DNA from: Scytonema sp. UIC 10036
GTDB taxonomy: Bacteria; Cyanobacteriota; Cyanobacteriia; Cyanobacteriales; Nostocaceae
Length of the DNA: 64,000 nucleotides
Direction of reading: 5' to 3'
Assembly (NCBI RefSeq): GCF_009725235.1
Contig: NZ_WJFC01000036.1
Span: 1-64,000, forward strand
Position 1 is the first letter of the stretch. Each line of letters opens with the position of its first letter. Made by a program: the position numbers and the translations under genes. Below are positions 57,501 to 61,400 of the stretch, piece after piece. The notes below the pieces were generated by a model, which had not been told where the DNA came from, made no database searches, and saw only the letters and a list, made by a program, of their open reading frames with translations.

Positions 57501-58468
57501 AAGATTTGCTCACAGGGTATCAGCAACTAGAAACAGGTCAAGCCATTCAACTCCCTGCAAAAACGACATCGTTCAAAGATTGGGCTAATCGGCTACTAGA
57601 ACACGCGCAAACAGAAGTCTTGAAATCAGAACTGCGTTATTGGTTGAATGCATTTCACGGTGAGATTTCTCCGCTACCAGTAGACATAGCACAAGGAGCA
57701 AACACAGTTGCATCTGCTCGTACAGTAACAGTCTCATTAGATGAAGCCCAAACTTTGTCACTCCTGCAAGATGTTCCCAAAGCTTATAAAACACAGATTA
57801 ATGATGTCTTGTTAACAGCTTTAGTTCTGGTTTTAAGTCAATGGAATCACTCAAAGTCAGTGTTGTTCAACTTAGAAGGTCATGGGCGGGAAGATATTGT
57901 TGAGGGTGTAGACTTATCACGCACAGTTGGTTGGTTTACAACAATCTTCCCGGTAGTTTTAAAACTTGAAGGTGACCTAAACAATATTGGTCAGGTGTTA
58001 AAGTCTGTCAAGGAACAATTACGGGCAATTCCCAATAAAGGTATTGGTTACGGGTTATTACGCTATCTGAATGCAGAACCACAAATCAGCGCCCAACTAC
58101 AGACAATACCGACTGCAGAGATTAGCTTCAACTATCTGGGTCAATTTACGCAAGTTGTCAATACATCTTCTGTGATGCAACTGGCTAACGAGTCTAGCGG
58201 AATTAGCCAAAGTTTACAAGCTTTGCGCCCAAATCTTTTAGACATTAATGCCATCATTACAAACGAACGACTACAGATAGATTGGACATATAGCAGCAAT
58301 ATCCATCAACACAAAACCATTGAGAATATTGCCCTTGAATTTATCACCACATTGCGTGAAATAATTACTCATTGTTTAACGCCGGAAAATTCAGGTTATA
58401 CACCGACAGATTTCCCATTAATCAATCTTAATCAACTAGAACTAGATCAACTGTTAGAAAATTTATGA
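33515..58468 (+). CDS. Giant hybrid PKS-NRPS: KS-AT-ACP-AMT-MOX then five NRPS modules
   Basis: 8317 aa from the ATG at 33515 (an in-frame TTG at 33500 overlaps the previous stop). Approximate order: docking coil; KS (Cys206); AT (Ser666, HAFHSP, malonyl); ACP (Ser991); Pro/Thr-rich linker 1030-1200; class III PLP aminotransferase 1200-1645 (Lys1481 in TYGKVVGGGMP); luciferase-like flavin monooxygenase 1700-2045; C1 2055-2495; A1 2515-3000 (pocket DLFNNALTYK, Ala); T1 Ser3057; E1 3105-3560; C2 3585-4030; A2 4043-4535 (DILQLGLIWK, Gly); T2 Ser4593; C3/A3/T3 4650-5740 and C4/A4/T4 5725-6800 (both DAQFMGFVVK, proline-like); C5 6800-7242; A5 7257-7752 (DAWFLGNVVK, Leu); T5 Ser7800; E2 7845-8300. 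Both T-E pairs use GGDSI carriers and are followed by C domains with the IYPLSxMQEGMLF start that accepts D-residues. Expected work: final malonyl extension, beta-amination, alpha-hydroxylation, then D-Ala-Gly-X-X-D-Leu. Confidence 0.96.
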   Translation: MNQADQSTSPIKRALLAVEHLQAKLEAVERAKKEPIALVGMGCRFPGGVLNPEALWQLLRDGVDAVTEVPANRWDIDALYDPNPETPGKMYTRYGGFVNQLEEFDAQFFGISPREAVSLDPQQRMLLEVSWEALENANINPAQLLDTRTGVFVGISGNDYFQRLLTREITELDAYQATGNAHSIAAGRLSYLLGLTGPSMAVDTACSSSLVAVHLACQSLRNRECDLALAGGVNLLLSSEISINLSKARMLSPDGRCKTFDAKADGYVRSEGCGVIILKRLSDAIKDNDRILALIRGSAVNQDGRSSGLTAPNGPSQQAVIRQALENGGVEASEVSYIEAHGTGTALGDPIEVGALAAVFGKNRTKDRPLTVGSLKTNIGHLESAAGIAGLIKVVLQFQHQEIAPHLHFEHPSPHIDWENLPLTVPIKRTQWHTGEKPRLAGVSSFGYSGTNAHVVLAQAPSRKTREVEEQGSRGGIERPLHLLAISAKTDPALRELAQKYLAYLQSHPDIKIADMCYTANTGRSHFHNRLAIMATSVESFKEQLKAFASSGETSERSLHRTQKKSPKIAFLFAGQGSQYVNMGRQLSETQPTFRKALERCDEILRPHLEKSLIEILYPSSTEETGKFLTLDETAYTQPALFALEYALYELWRSWGIEPAAVIGHSVGEYVAATVAGALSLEDGLKLIAQRGKLMQSLPTDGAMAAVFASESQVRAAIQAYAPHLAIAAINSPKNIVISGKAEVVRTVTANLQAEGIEVRNLKVSHAFHSPLIEPILDSLEGVASKMTYQPVKIPLISNLTGQMLQPGEMLNARYWRNHAREPVQFMAGIDTLLDKGFDIFLEISPKPTLSRLGQQSQQEKNAIWLSSLAPQQSDWLLLLKSLSTLYLHGVDIHWRGFDQDYSRSLLSLPTYAFQRQSYWIQQADTVNTKINGKDLIMNGKEPKTQMDVALTDSRHEEILGTLQDLVGRLLHVSPTDVNIHAPFLEMGADSIMMVEAVQRIENIYGLKISLRQLFEELATLDALAIYLDQHIKTVSPPLPAPEVPPTPAIATPPSTPEVAPTPAIATPPTFVQPQISTHQPQIEPPLTVHQPQPQVEASLTGLEKIMGQQLQYQFQLMSKQLEVLQNKNVAQPLEVIENGKSALPATNYGNNTHTPPQPVLPASQNPTSQNGQTVPPVKQIAPAVSSPWGPKKPPTGGLTPQQLQHLEALIQRYTQRTKTSKKLVESARPFLADSRASVGFRLSIKEMLYPIVAERSQGSRIWDVDGNEYIDMTMGQGVTLFGHKPPFIMEALEAQIEQGIHLNPRSPLVGEVAQLFAELTGMERVCFCNSGTEAVMAAIRAARSVTGRTKIAMFDGSYHGHADGTLARKQIINNEYRSLPLSAGVPAGVVEDVIVLDYGSEQSLEFLQIHARELAAVLVEPVQSGQPILQPKDFLHSLRQITAQAGTALIFDEMITGFRAHPGGAQALFGVQADIATYGKVVGGGMPIGALAGKSQYLDSIDGGMWNYGDSSYPQIERTFFGGTFCQHPLAMVAARAVLKHLKAQGPSLQQQLNDRTSKLAATLNTYFLENEVPIKIEHFSSFFRFYLTGNLDLLFYHMVEKGIYVWEWRKHFLSTAHTEADISQFIQVVKDSVEELRSGGFLPAKKSRVSSQTTNGTEYDTTTQVGLVAKNTAKGFEEGHRFTPSNVEFKTSSNSQKTLQFSLYYFGSYEAEFSTNKYDLLFEGARFGDRHGFTAIWIPERHFHAFGGFSPNPSVIAAALARETQHIQLRSGSVVLPLHHPIRVAEEWAVVDNLSQGRVGISFASGWHPHDFVLAPQSFGKHRELMFQEIKTVQKLWQGESIEVPDGTGKNIRVKTYPMPMQSNLPIWITIVNNPDTYIRAGEIGAGILTNLMGQTVEDLARNIALYRESLAKHGYAPEAGNVTVLLHTFVGEDLEQTRERARKPFANYLKSSFGLMQNMVKSQGLQVDFDKLTEEDRDFIISSAYQRYVQIGALIGTPASCVSVIDNLRAIGVDEIACFIDFGIDEKEVLANLPHLNALKEFFQQTKENHVSSDTYAIPLTEAQKQLWIIAQLGEDRSVTYNEYLTLQLQGDLNVTAMSRALQKLVDRHEALRTKISPQGDVQEVLSSVKIDCPVVDFSSLEGDAESRMRLRNARLAEWFEEQSQKPFDLTQCPLLRLYILKLEPELHLLFLSAHHIVVDAWSIGVMLRELGALYSSECQGIICQMNPPKQFREFIEWQDQRSQTQEMQADRSYWLEKLTAPPVLNLPTDRIRPPIQTYNGSRGTIKFDAQLTNKLKLFGRQQRCTLLMTLLSVYMTLIHRLSGQDDIIIGLPTSGRSLSGSEEIVGYCTHFLPIRSELSGNPTFEEYLKQMRGVLLSAYEHQDYPFAELLNQLNLPRDNSRSPLVSVSFNLEPPAIVPEFFQLEISLFPQAVNFKDRDLHLNVIEIAGELFIECDYNTDLFDADTINRWLSHFQTLLEAVVTEPKQHLRELPLLNENQRHQLLVEWNNTETNYPCDQTIHQLFEAQVERTPDATAVIFGDRQLSYAQLNLKANQLAHYLHTLGVGPEVLVGICVERSLDMVVGLLGILKAGGAYVPLEPDYPTDRLSFMLEDSGVSVLLTQQSLIDRLPGHGARLVCLDTDWQKISQYPQRNSLTTVQGGNLAYIIYTSGSTGKPKAVAIEHHSPVALVSWAQSVFTPHELAGVLASTSICFDLSVFELFVTLSTGGTVILAQNALHLPTIAAANSVTLINTVPSAIAQLIQEKNFPKQICTVNLAGEALQNQLVQQIYQHSQVERVFNLYGPSEDTTYSTFSAIEKGTTASVTIGRAIANTQIYILDQYLQPVPIGVPGELHIGGEGLARGYLNRPELTQEKFIPNPFSTNPDSRLYKTGDLARYLPNGNIEYLGRIDNQVKIRGFRIELGEIEACLSQHSQVQTSVVIAREDNPGDKRLVAYVVPQPQKPSITELRSFLKEKLPDYMIPKAIVILESLPLTPNGKIDRRALPVPELRTGIENNLVPPRTPIEEKLVQIWAQVLRVPVVGIHDNFFELGGDSILGIQIITRAKLVGIELTVKQLFAHQTIASLAAATFTTKALEIDQGLVSGTLPLTPIQEWFFEQEFSQKHHFNQSVLLTVPSNINLERLEQVWQKLLLHHDALRLRFTFKKGIWQQIHKAPTDRIIISRFDLSTVPENELTKAIETTANQLQASLNLSENLVAVGFFWLGNDLPARLLIAIHHLVIDGVSWRILLEDLLTGYQQLETGQAIQLPAKTTSFKDWAYQLLEYAQTEELKSELSYWLRASESEIAPLPVDIAQGANTVASASTVSVSLTSQETRSLLVDVPKAYKTQINDVLLTALVLVFSQRTHSKSVLFNLEGHGREDIVEGLDLSRTVGWFTTLFPVVLKVEGGLDNIGQALKSVKEQLRAIPNKGIGYGLLRYLNVEPQISDQLQTIPTPEITFNYLGQFAQVLNTSSVIQLATESSGQTQSLQDLRPSLVEINAIITNEQLQIDWEYSSNVHHHKTIENIALEFVATLRSLIAHCLTSENAGYTPTDFPLIKLNQPELDGVLASLAFKPQLQSNWQKIEDIYPLSSMQEGMLFESLLAPNSGVYFQQAICTLTGSVDVKTFEQAWQQVVARHSIFRTAFVWESLSQPIQVVYRQVQVKVETYDWRSLSTVEQQQQLETFLDSERQQGFQLSEAPLMRLHLLQMDENTYQFVWCHHHILLDGWSLPLVFKDLLECYQAISQEESLPQLGINNYRNYIAWLQQQNKSLAAQFWQQKLTAFTSPTPLTVDKPLLMRENNSSYGEQQIQLTVSQTDAVVSFARQHQLTISNLVQATWGLLLSRYSSQTDVVFGVTVSGRPPSIMDVESIVGVFINTLPVRMQLAQETELLSLLKDLQAQQLESEQFSYSSLVEIQGLSDVPRGMSLFESIVIFGNYPVDDAVLEEHRSFSISNFDVIEQTNYPLTVVATSGKQLLLKLSYQKSRFEDSTISRMLGHFVTMLQAIVTNPQQPISSLPLLTELELQQLLVEWNNTSKNYPSDKCISDLFEEQVARTPNAVAVVFEDQQLTYQQLNCRANQLAHHLLSLGVSSDVLVGICVERSIEMVVGLLGILKAGGAYVPLDPEYPTERLRFILEDARVSVLLTQQHLVDFLPTSAAQLVCLDTQWQQISQWSQENPSTTRDSADLAYVIYTSGSTGQPKGVQISHRSVGNFLYAMKQQPGITQQDVLLGLTTIAFDIAALEIFLPLIVGAKLALARRDQAQDGRQLVDLLEKSQATMVQATPATWRLILETPYQSPNLKILCGGEALPKDLAEQLRGVSAGVWNLYGPTETTIWSSVYQLESEQSVISIGRAIANTQFYILDSHLQPVPIGVPGELHIGGAGLARGYFNRPELTQEKFIPNPFSKSRGAEEQGSRGGERLYKTGDLARYLPDGNIEYLGRIDNQVKIRGFRIELGEVEAVLSQHSDVQVCCVIVREDNPGDRRLVAYIVPPPEQTPKISQIREFLSAKLPEYMIPRAIVILESLPLTPNGKVDRRALPAPDISREFSDQYVAPRTPVEEILSLIWTQVLKVERVGIHDRFFELGGHSLLATQLISRVRNSFKVELPLRSLFAAPTIAALSQNIQQLQQQGSASAPPILPRQTDAELPLSYAQQRLWFLDQLEPNSAFYNIPGALRLEGTLQVAALEQSFIEIIHRHEALRTNFVTVDGQASQVIHTATNWRLSVVELQHLSTSEKERQSQLLTQQQALQPFDLATEPLIRATLVVLSETEYQLIVCLHHIISDGWSLGVLVEEFKALYNAYSQGQPCPLTPLPIQYADFALWQRQWLQREVLQSQLSYWREQLADAPTFLPLPTDRPRPAVQTFAGAYVEFELSRSLTQKLTQLGQSQGVTLFMTLLAAFKVLLYRYTGQTDILVGSPIANRERSEIEGLIGFFVNTLVLRTDVSGDPSFDELLPQIREMALNAYAHQDLPFEMLVEALQPERDLSHTPLFQVMFALQNAPMSDVELSGLTIGHLPIESATAKFDLTLVMENTRTGLVGGWEYNSDLFERSTIERMTGHFVTLLLAIVANPTERISQLPLLTPSEQQQLLVEWNRTEVDYARDLCIHSLFEQQVERTPDASAVIFHEQQLTYQQLNNRANSLAHYLQSLGVSSDVLVGIYAERSIEMVVGLLGILKAGGAYVPLDPEYPTERLRFMVEDAQVNVLLTQQHLVEKLPPHQAQVVLLDSDWQEISQWSQENLISGVQGHNLGYVMYTSGSTGQPKGIAMNQFALCNLILWELQNPLIHSGVKTLQFAPISFDASFQEMFSTWFAGGTLLLVEEELRREPLALLNFLTEQKVERLFLPLVGLQQLAEVAVGTQSVIHSLRSIMTGGEQLQMTPTIRQWLSQLTECSLHNFYGPSESHVVTTYSLTHSMDNWPLLPPIGRPIANTQIYILDGNLQPVPVGVPGELYIGGAGLARGYFNRPELTQEKFIPNPFSKSRGVGEQGSRGEERLYKTGDLARYLPDGNIEYLGRIDNQVKIRGFRIELGEIEAVLSQHADVQAACVIAREETPGDRRLVAYIAPQPQVTLTISQVRNFLKEKLPEYMVPSAIVILEFLPLSPNGKVDRLALPAPDISREFSDQYIAPRTPVEEILSLIWTQVLKVERVGIHDNFFELGGHSLLATQLISRVRNSFKVELPLRSLFAAPTIASLSQNIQQLQQQDSASAPPIKPRKTNAELPLSYAQQRLWFLNQLEPNSAFYNIPGALRLQGTLQVAALEQSFIEIIHRHEALRTNFMTVDGQASQVIHTAPNWRLSVVDLQHLPPTEQQITSGSLAQQQALQPFDLATEPLIRATLVVLSETEYQLIVCLHHIVSDGWSLGVLVEELKALYGAYSQGQPCPLTPLPIQYADFAVWQRQWLLGEVLQSQLSYWREQLADAPTFLPLPTDRPRPAVQTFAGAYIEFELSMELTQKLTQLGQSQGVTLFMTLLAAFKVLLYRYTGQTDILVGSPIANRERSEIEGLIGFFVNTLVLRTDVSGDPSFDELLPQIREMALNAYAHQDLPFEMLVEALQPERDLSHTPLFQVMFALQNAPMSDVELSGLTIGHLPIESATAKFDLTLVMENTRTGLVGGWEYNSDLFERSTIERMTGHFVTLLLAIVANPTERISQLPLLTPSEQQQLLVEWNRTEVDYARDLCIHSLFEQQVERTPDASAVIFHEQQLTYQQLNNRANSLAHYLQSLGVSGDVLVGIYAERSIEMVVGLLGILKAGGAYVPLDTGYPTERLHFMVEDARVNVLLTQQHLVEKLPPHQAQVVLLDSDWQEISQWSQENLISGVKGDNLGYVMYTSGSTGQPKGIAMNQFALCNLILWELQNPLIHSGVKTLQFAPISFDASFQEMFSTWFAGGTLLLVEEELRREPLALLNFLTEQKVERLFLPLVGLQQLAEVAVGTRSVIHSLRSIMTGGEQLQMTPIIRQWLSQLTECNLHNFYGPSESHVVTTFSLTHSMDNWPLLPPIGRPIANTQIYILDGNLQPVPVGVPGELYIGGAGLARGYFNRPELTQEKFIPNPFSKSRGVGEQGSRGEERLYKTGDLARYLPDGNIEYLGRIDNQVKIRGFRIELGEIEAVLSQHADVQAACVIAREETPGDRRLVAYIAPQPQVTLTISQVRNFLKEKLPEYMVPSAIVILEFLPLSPNGKVDRLALPAPDISREFSDQYIAPRTPVEEILSLIWTQVLKVERVGIHDNFFELGGHSLLATQLISRVRNSFKVELPLRSLFAAPTIASLSQNIQQLQQQDSASAPPIKPRKTNAELPLSYAQQRLWFLDQFEPQGASYNIPFALRLEGTLQVEALQQSFIEIIHRHEALRTNFITVDGQASQVIHTATNWTVSIVDLQHLPPTEQQITSGLLTQQQALQPFNLATEPLIRATLVVLSETKHLLLGCMHHIVSDGWSMGVLVAEFKALYNAYSQGQPSPLVPLPIQYADFALWQRQWLLGEVLQSQLSYWREQLASAPTFLPLPTDRPRPAVQTFAGAYIEFELSMELTQKLTQLGQSQGVTLFMTLLAAFNILLYRYTGQTDILVGSPIANRERSEIEGLIGFFVNTLVLRTDVSGDPKFDELLPQIREMALDAYAHQDLPFEMLVEALQLERNLSHTPLFQVMFALQNAPMSNVELSGLTISHLPMESATAKFDLSLVMENTHTGLVGGWEYNSDLFERSTIERMAGHFVTLLSAIVANPTERISQLPLLTPSEQQQLLVEWNRTEVDYPQDLCIHQLFEEQVKRNPDAVAVVFENQLLTYQQLNSRANQLAHYLQSLGVSGDMLVGIYMERSIEMVVGLLGILKAGGAYLPLAPEYPIERLNFMLVDARLEVLVTQQRLADRLPEHAARVVCLDTDWHFISQLSQENPLTSRQATDLAYVIYTSGSTGTPKGVPIAYRGLLNLVKWHQRAFNVTNNDKATQMAGTAFDAAIWELWPYLSAGACIYLVKSDLLTSPVNLREWLIENQITIAFVPTPVAQELLSLEWTTQSLALRCILTGGDKLHHYRSDAILFEVVNNYGPTENSVVTTSGLVMHNQKQNSPTIGRPIDNTKVYILDSHLQPVPIGVPGELHIAGVGLTVGYLNRPELTQEKFISNPFSTDPGSRLYKTGDLTRYLPNGDIEYLRRIDNQVKIRGFRIELGEIEACLSQHSQVQICVVIAREDNPQDKRLVAYIVPQPEQTLTVSQVREFLKEKLPDYMVPKAIVILESLPLTPNGKIDRRALPVPESRTGIEEDLVLPHTPIEEKLAQIWAQVLRVEVVGIHDNFFELGGDSILSIQIVTRAKLAGIELTVKQLFAHQTIAELATVAFTTKVLEIDQGLVSGALPLTPIQQWFFEQDFSQKHHFNQSFLLTVPSNFKLEILEQVWQKLLLHHDALRLRFTLEEGTWHQTHAEPTEQVAISRFDLSTVPQSELSTTIETTVNELQASLNLSENLVAVGFFWLGNDVPARLLIVIHHLVVDGVSWRILLEDLLTGYQQLETGQAIQLPAKTTSFKDWANRLLEHAQTEVLKSELRYWLNAFHGEISPLPVDIAQGANTVASARTVTVSLDEAQTLSLLQDVPKAYKTQINDVLLTALVLVLSQWNHSKSVLFNLEGHGREDIVEGVDLSRTVGWFTTIFPVVLKLEGDLNNIGQVLKSVKEQLRAIPNKGIGYGLLRYLNAEPQISAQLQTIPTAEISFNYLGQFTQVVNTSSVMQLANESSGISQSLQALRPNLLDINAIITNERLQIDWTYSSNIHQHKTIENIALEFITTLREIITHCLTPENSGYTPTDFPLINLNQLELDQLLENL
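34911..34941 (+). repeat. aggggagc repeat inside the KS-AT linker
   Basis: agtagaggagcaggggagcagggg-type low-complexity DNA codes for VEEQGSRGG in the KS-AT linker of the hybrid gene. The other PKS proteins have no equivalent residues. Similar inserts are at 46748-46784, 49973-50010 and 53198-53235. Confidence 0.75.
36625..36722 (+). repeat. Two-copy Pro/Thr-rich coding repeat after the ACP
   Basis: Two near-identical ~45-base units (each with a gcgatcgc site) code for PEVPPTPAIATPPST and PEVAPTPAIATPPTF. They form part of the flexible linker between ACP and aminotransferase. Confidence 0.8.
46748..46784 (+). repeat. aggggagc repeat inside A2
   Basis: Encodes SRGAEEQGSRGG between the NPFSKS and ERLYKTGD motifs of the glycine-activating domain. 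A1 and A5 have only a few residues there (STNPDS), so this is an expansion of a surface loop. Confidence 0.8.
49973..50010 (+). repeat. aggggagc repeat inside A3
   Basis: Encodes SRGVGEQGSRGEE before RLYKTGD, at the same loop as the insert in A2; duplicated exactly with the module at 53198-53235. Confidence 0.8.
53198..53235 (+). repeat. aggggagc repeat inside A4
   Basis: Copy of the insert at 49973-50010, carried along by the 3225-bp module duplication. Confidence 0.8.
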
Positions 58469-61400
58469 AACTAGAACTTAGCAAAACTAATCGGCAAAAT
58501 ATTGAAGATATTTATCCCTTATCGCCAATGCAAGAGGGGATGCTGTTTGAAACTTTGTTAGCTCCCAACTCGGGGGTATATTTTGAGCAGATAATTTGCA
58601 CTTTAACAGGTTCTGTAAATGTAAAAACCTTTGAGCAAGCTTGGCAGCAAGTCGTAGCAAAGCATTCCATCTTCCGCACGGCTTTCGTTTGGGAGTCTTT
58701 AAGCCAGCCGATTCAAGTTGTATATCGACAGGTTCAGGTGAAGGTTGAAACCTATGACTGGCGATCGCTATCTACTATTGAGCAGCAACAGCAATTAGAG
58801 ACTTTTCTGGAAAAGGAGCGGCAGCAGGATTTGCCACTGTCACAAGCACCATTGATGCGCCTACATCTGCTGCGGATGGATGAGAATACTTATCAGTTTG
58901 TTTGGTGTCATCATCATATATTATTGGATGGTTGGTCTTTACCTTTGGTGTTCAAAGACCTATTGGATTGTTATCAAGCAATTTCTCAGGGAGAAAATCT
59001 ACCTCAACAAAGAACTATCAGCTATCGCAATTACATTGCATGGTTACAGCAACAAAATAAATCTCTTGCTGCCCAATTTTGGCGACAAAAACTGACTGGT
59101 TTTAGCGCTCCCACACCATTGACTGTGGATAAACCATTGTCAATGCGATCGCCCCATTCCAGCTATAGCGAACAACACATTCAGTTGACTGTGCCACAAA
59201 CAGATGCCGTGGTGTCTTTTGCACGACAACATCAATTAACCGTCAATAATTTAGTGCAAGCGACTTGGGGATTGTTGCTATCGCGTTACAGCCAGCAAAC
59301 AGACGTGGTGTTTGGTGTGACTGTTTCCGGTCGTCCGCCCTCTCTTGTTGGTGTAGAGTCGATGGTAGGGGTATTTATTAATACTCTACCAATGCGGATG
59401 CAGATCGCTCAAAAAACTGAACTGCTGAGTTTATTGAAGGATTTACAAGCACAACAGTTAGAGTCCGAGCAATTTTCTTATAGCTCATTAGTAGAAATTC
59501 AAGGTTTAAGTGATGTTCCCAGAGGAATGTCTTTGTTTGAAAGCATTGTCATCTTTGAGAATTATCCGGTAGATGATGCTGTTCTAGAAGATCGTCGCAG
59601 TTTTTCGATCTCAAATGTTTGGGGTATTGAACACACAAACTATCCTCTAACGGTTGTAGCGGCGTCTGGGGAACAATTATTGCTGAAAATGAGCTACGAT
59701 ACCAGTCGATTTGAGGATTCAACGATTAGCCGAATGCTGGGGCATTTTGCCACAATGTTACAGGCAATTGTCACCAATCCGCAGCAACGAATTTCCTCTC
59801 TTCCCCTGTTGACAGAATCGGAGTCAAGGCAGTTATTAGTTGAGTGGAATGATACGAGCAAAAACTATCCAAGCGATAAATGTATCCATCAATTATTTGA
59901 AGAGCAGGTAAAACGCACTCCCAATGCAGTAGCAGTTGTGTTTGAAGACCAACAACTGACATATCAGCAGTTGAACTGTCGTGCTAATCAGTTAGCGCAT
60001 TACTTGCAGTCAAGGGGAGTGGGAGCCAATGTGCTGGTAGGTATTTGTGTTGAGCGATCGCTCGATATGGTGGTGGGACTGTTGGGGATTCTTAAAGCGG
60101 GTGGGGCTTATATGCCGCTTGACTCGGCTTATCCTCAAGAAAGATTAAGTTATATGTTGATGAATTCGGGTGTTAAGGTGTTGTTAACGCAACAGCAGCT
60201 TACAGAAATTTTACCCAAGCATGAAGCTGTTGTAGTTTGTCTAGATACCGATTGGCATCAGATCGCCAAGCATTCTGACAAAAACCCGATCGCAGAAATA
60301 CTATTTAACAACCTGGCTTACATCATCTATACTTCTGGCTCTACAGGTAAGCCCAAAGGAGCAGGTGTATACCATCGTGGTTTTGTTAACTTGGTAAATT
60401 GGATGATTACAGATTACCAATTTACCTCTACAGATAGCACGGTGCTGATTTCATCTCTAAGTTTTGACCTAACTCAAAAAAATATATTTGCCCCTTTGAT
60501 CGTAGGTGGAATATTACATCTACTTCCCGATGAATTCGATCCTGCTTATATTCTTGATGTTATATCCAAGCAGCAAGTCACTTGGGTTAATTGTACGCCA
60601 AGTACTTTCTCTTCAATCCTCACATCTAGCGATGATAGTTTTGCTAAAATCCAATCCCTCCGATATGTATTTCTAGGTGGAGAACCGATTTCCATTCCTA
60701 GTTTGTTAAGTTGGTTAAACTCTCCCGATTGTTCTGCCAAAATAGTTAATAGCTATGGACCCACTGAGTGTGCGGATGTTTGTTCAGCTTATACAGTAGA
60801 ACAACCAAATGAATTTTTAAATAAACCCATACCCATAGGGAAACCTATTCCCAACGTCAAGCTCTATATACTCGATCCAAATTTACAAATTGTTCCAGTA
60901 GGAGCGATCGGTGAGCTTTGTATAGCAGGTGTAGGCGTGGGAATGGGTTACATTAATGACGAACAGCGTACCAATGAAAAATTCATCCCAAACCCCTTCT
61001 CGGATGACAAATCAGAACGCCTTTACAAAACAGGCGACCTAGTGCGCTACTTGAGTGATGGCAACATAGAATACATTGGTCGCATAGATAATCAAGTCAA
61101 GATTCGCGGATTCCGCATTGAACTTGGAGAAATTGAGACAGTCCTCAACACCCACCCGCAAGTACAACAAGCTGTAGTCGTTGCCAGAGAAGATATTCCT
61201 GATGATAGACGCTTAGTAGCGTATTTAGTTCCTCGTGATGGATCGCTGACCACCAGACAACTACGTGAATTCCTAAAGCGCGAGCTACCGGAATACATGG
61301 TTCCAAGTGCAATAGTCATCTTAGAGTCCCTACCGCTCAGCCCTAACGGCAAAGTAGATCGTCGCGCTCTACCCGCACCAGAGCCAAGTAGTGAATTCTC

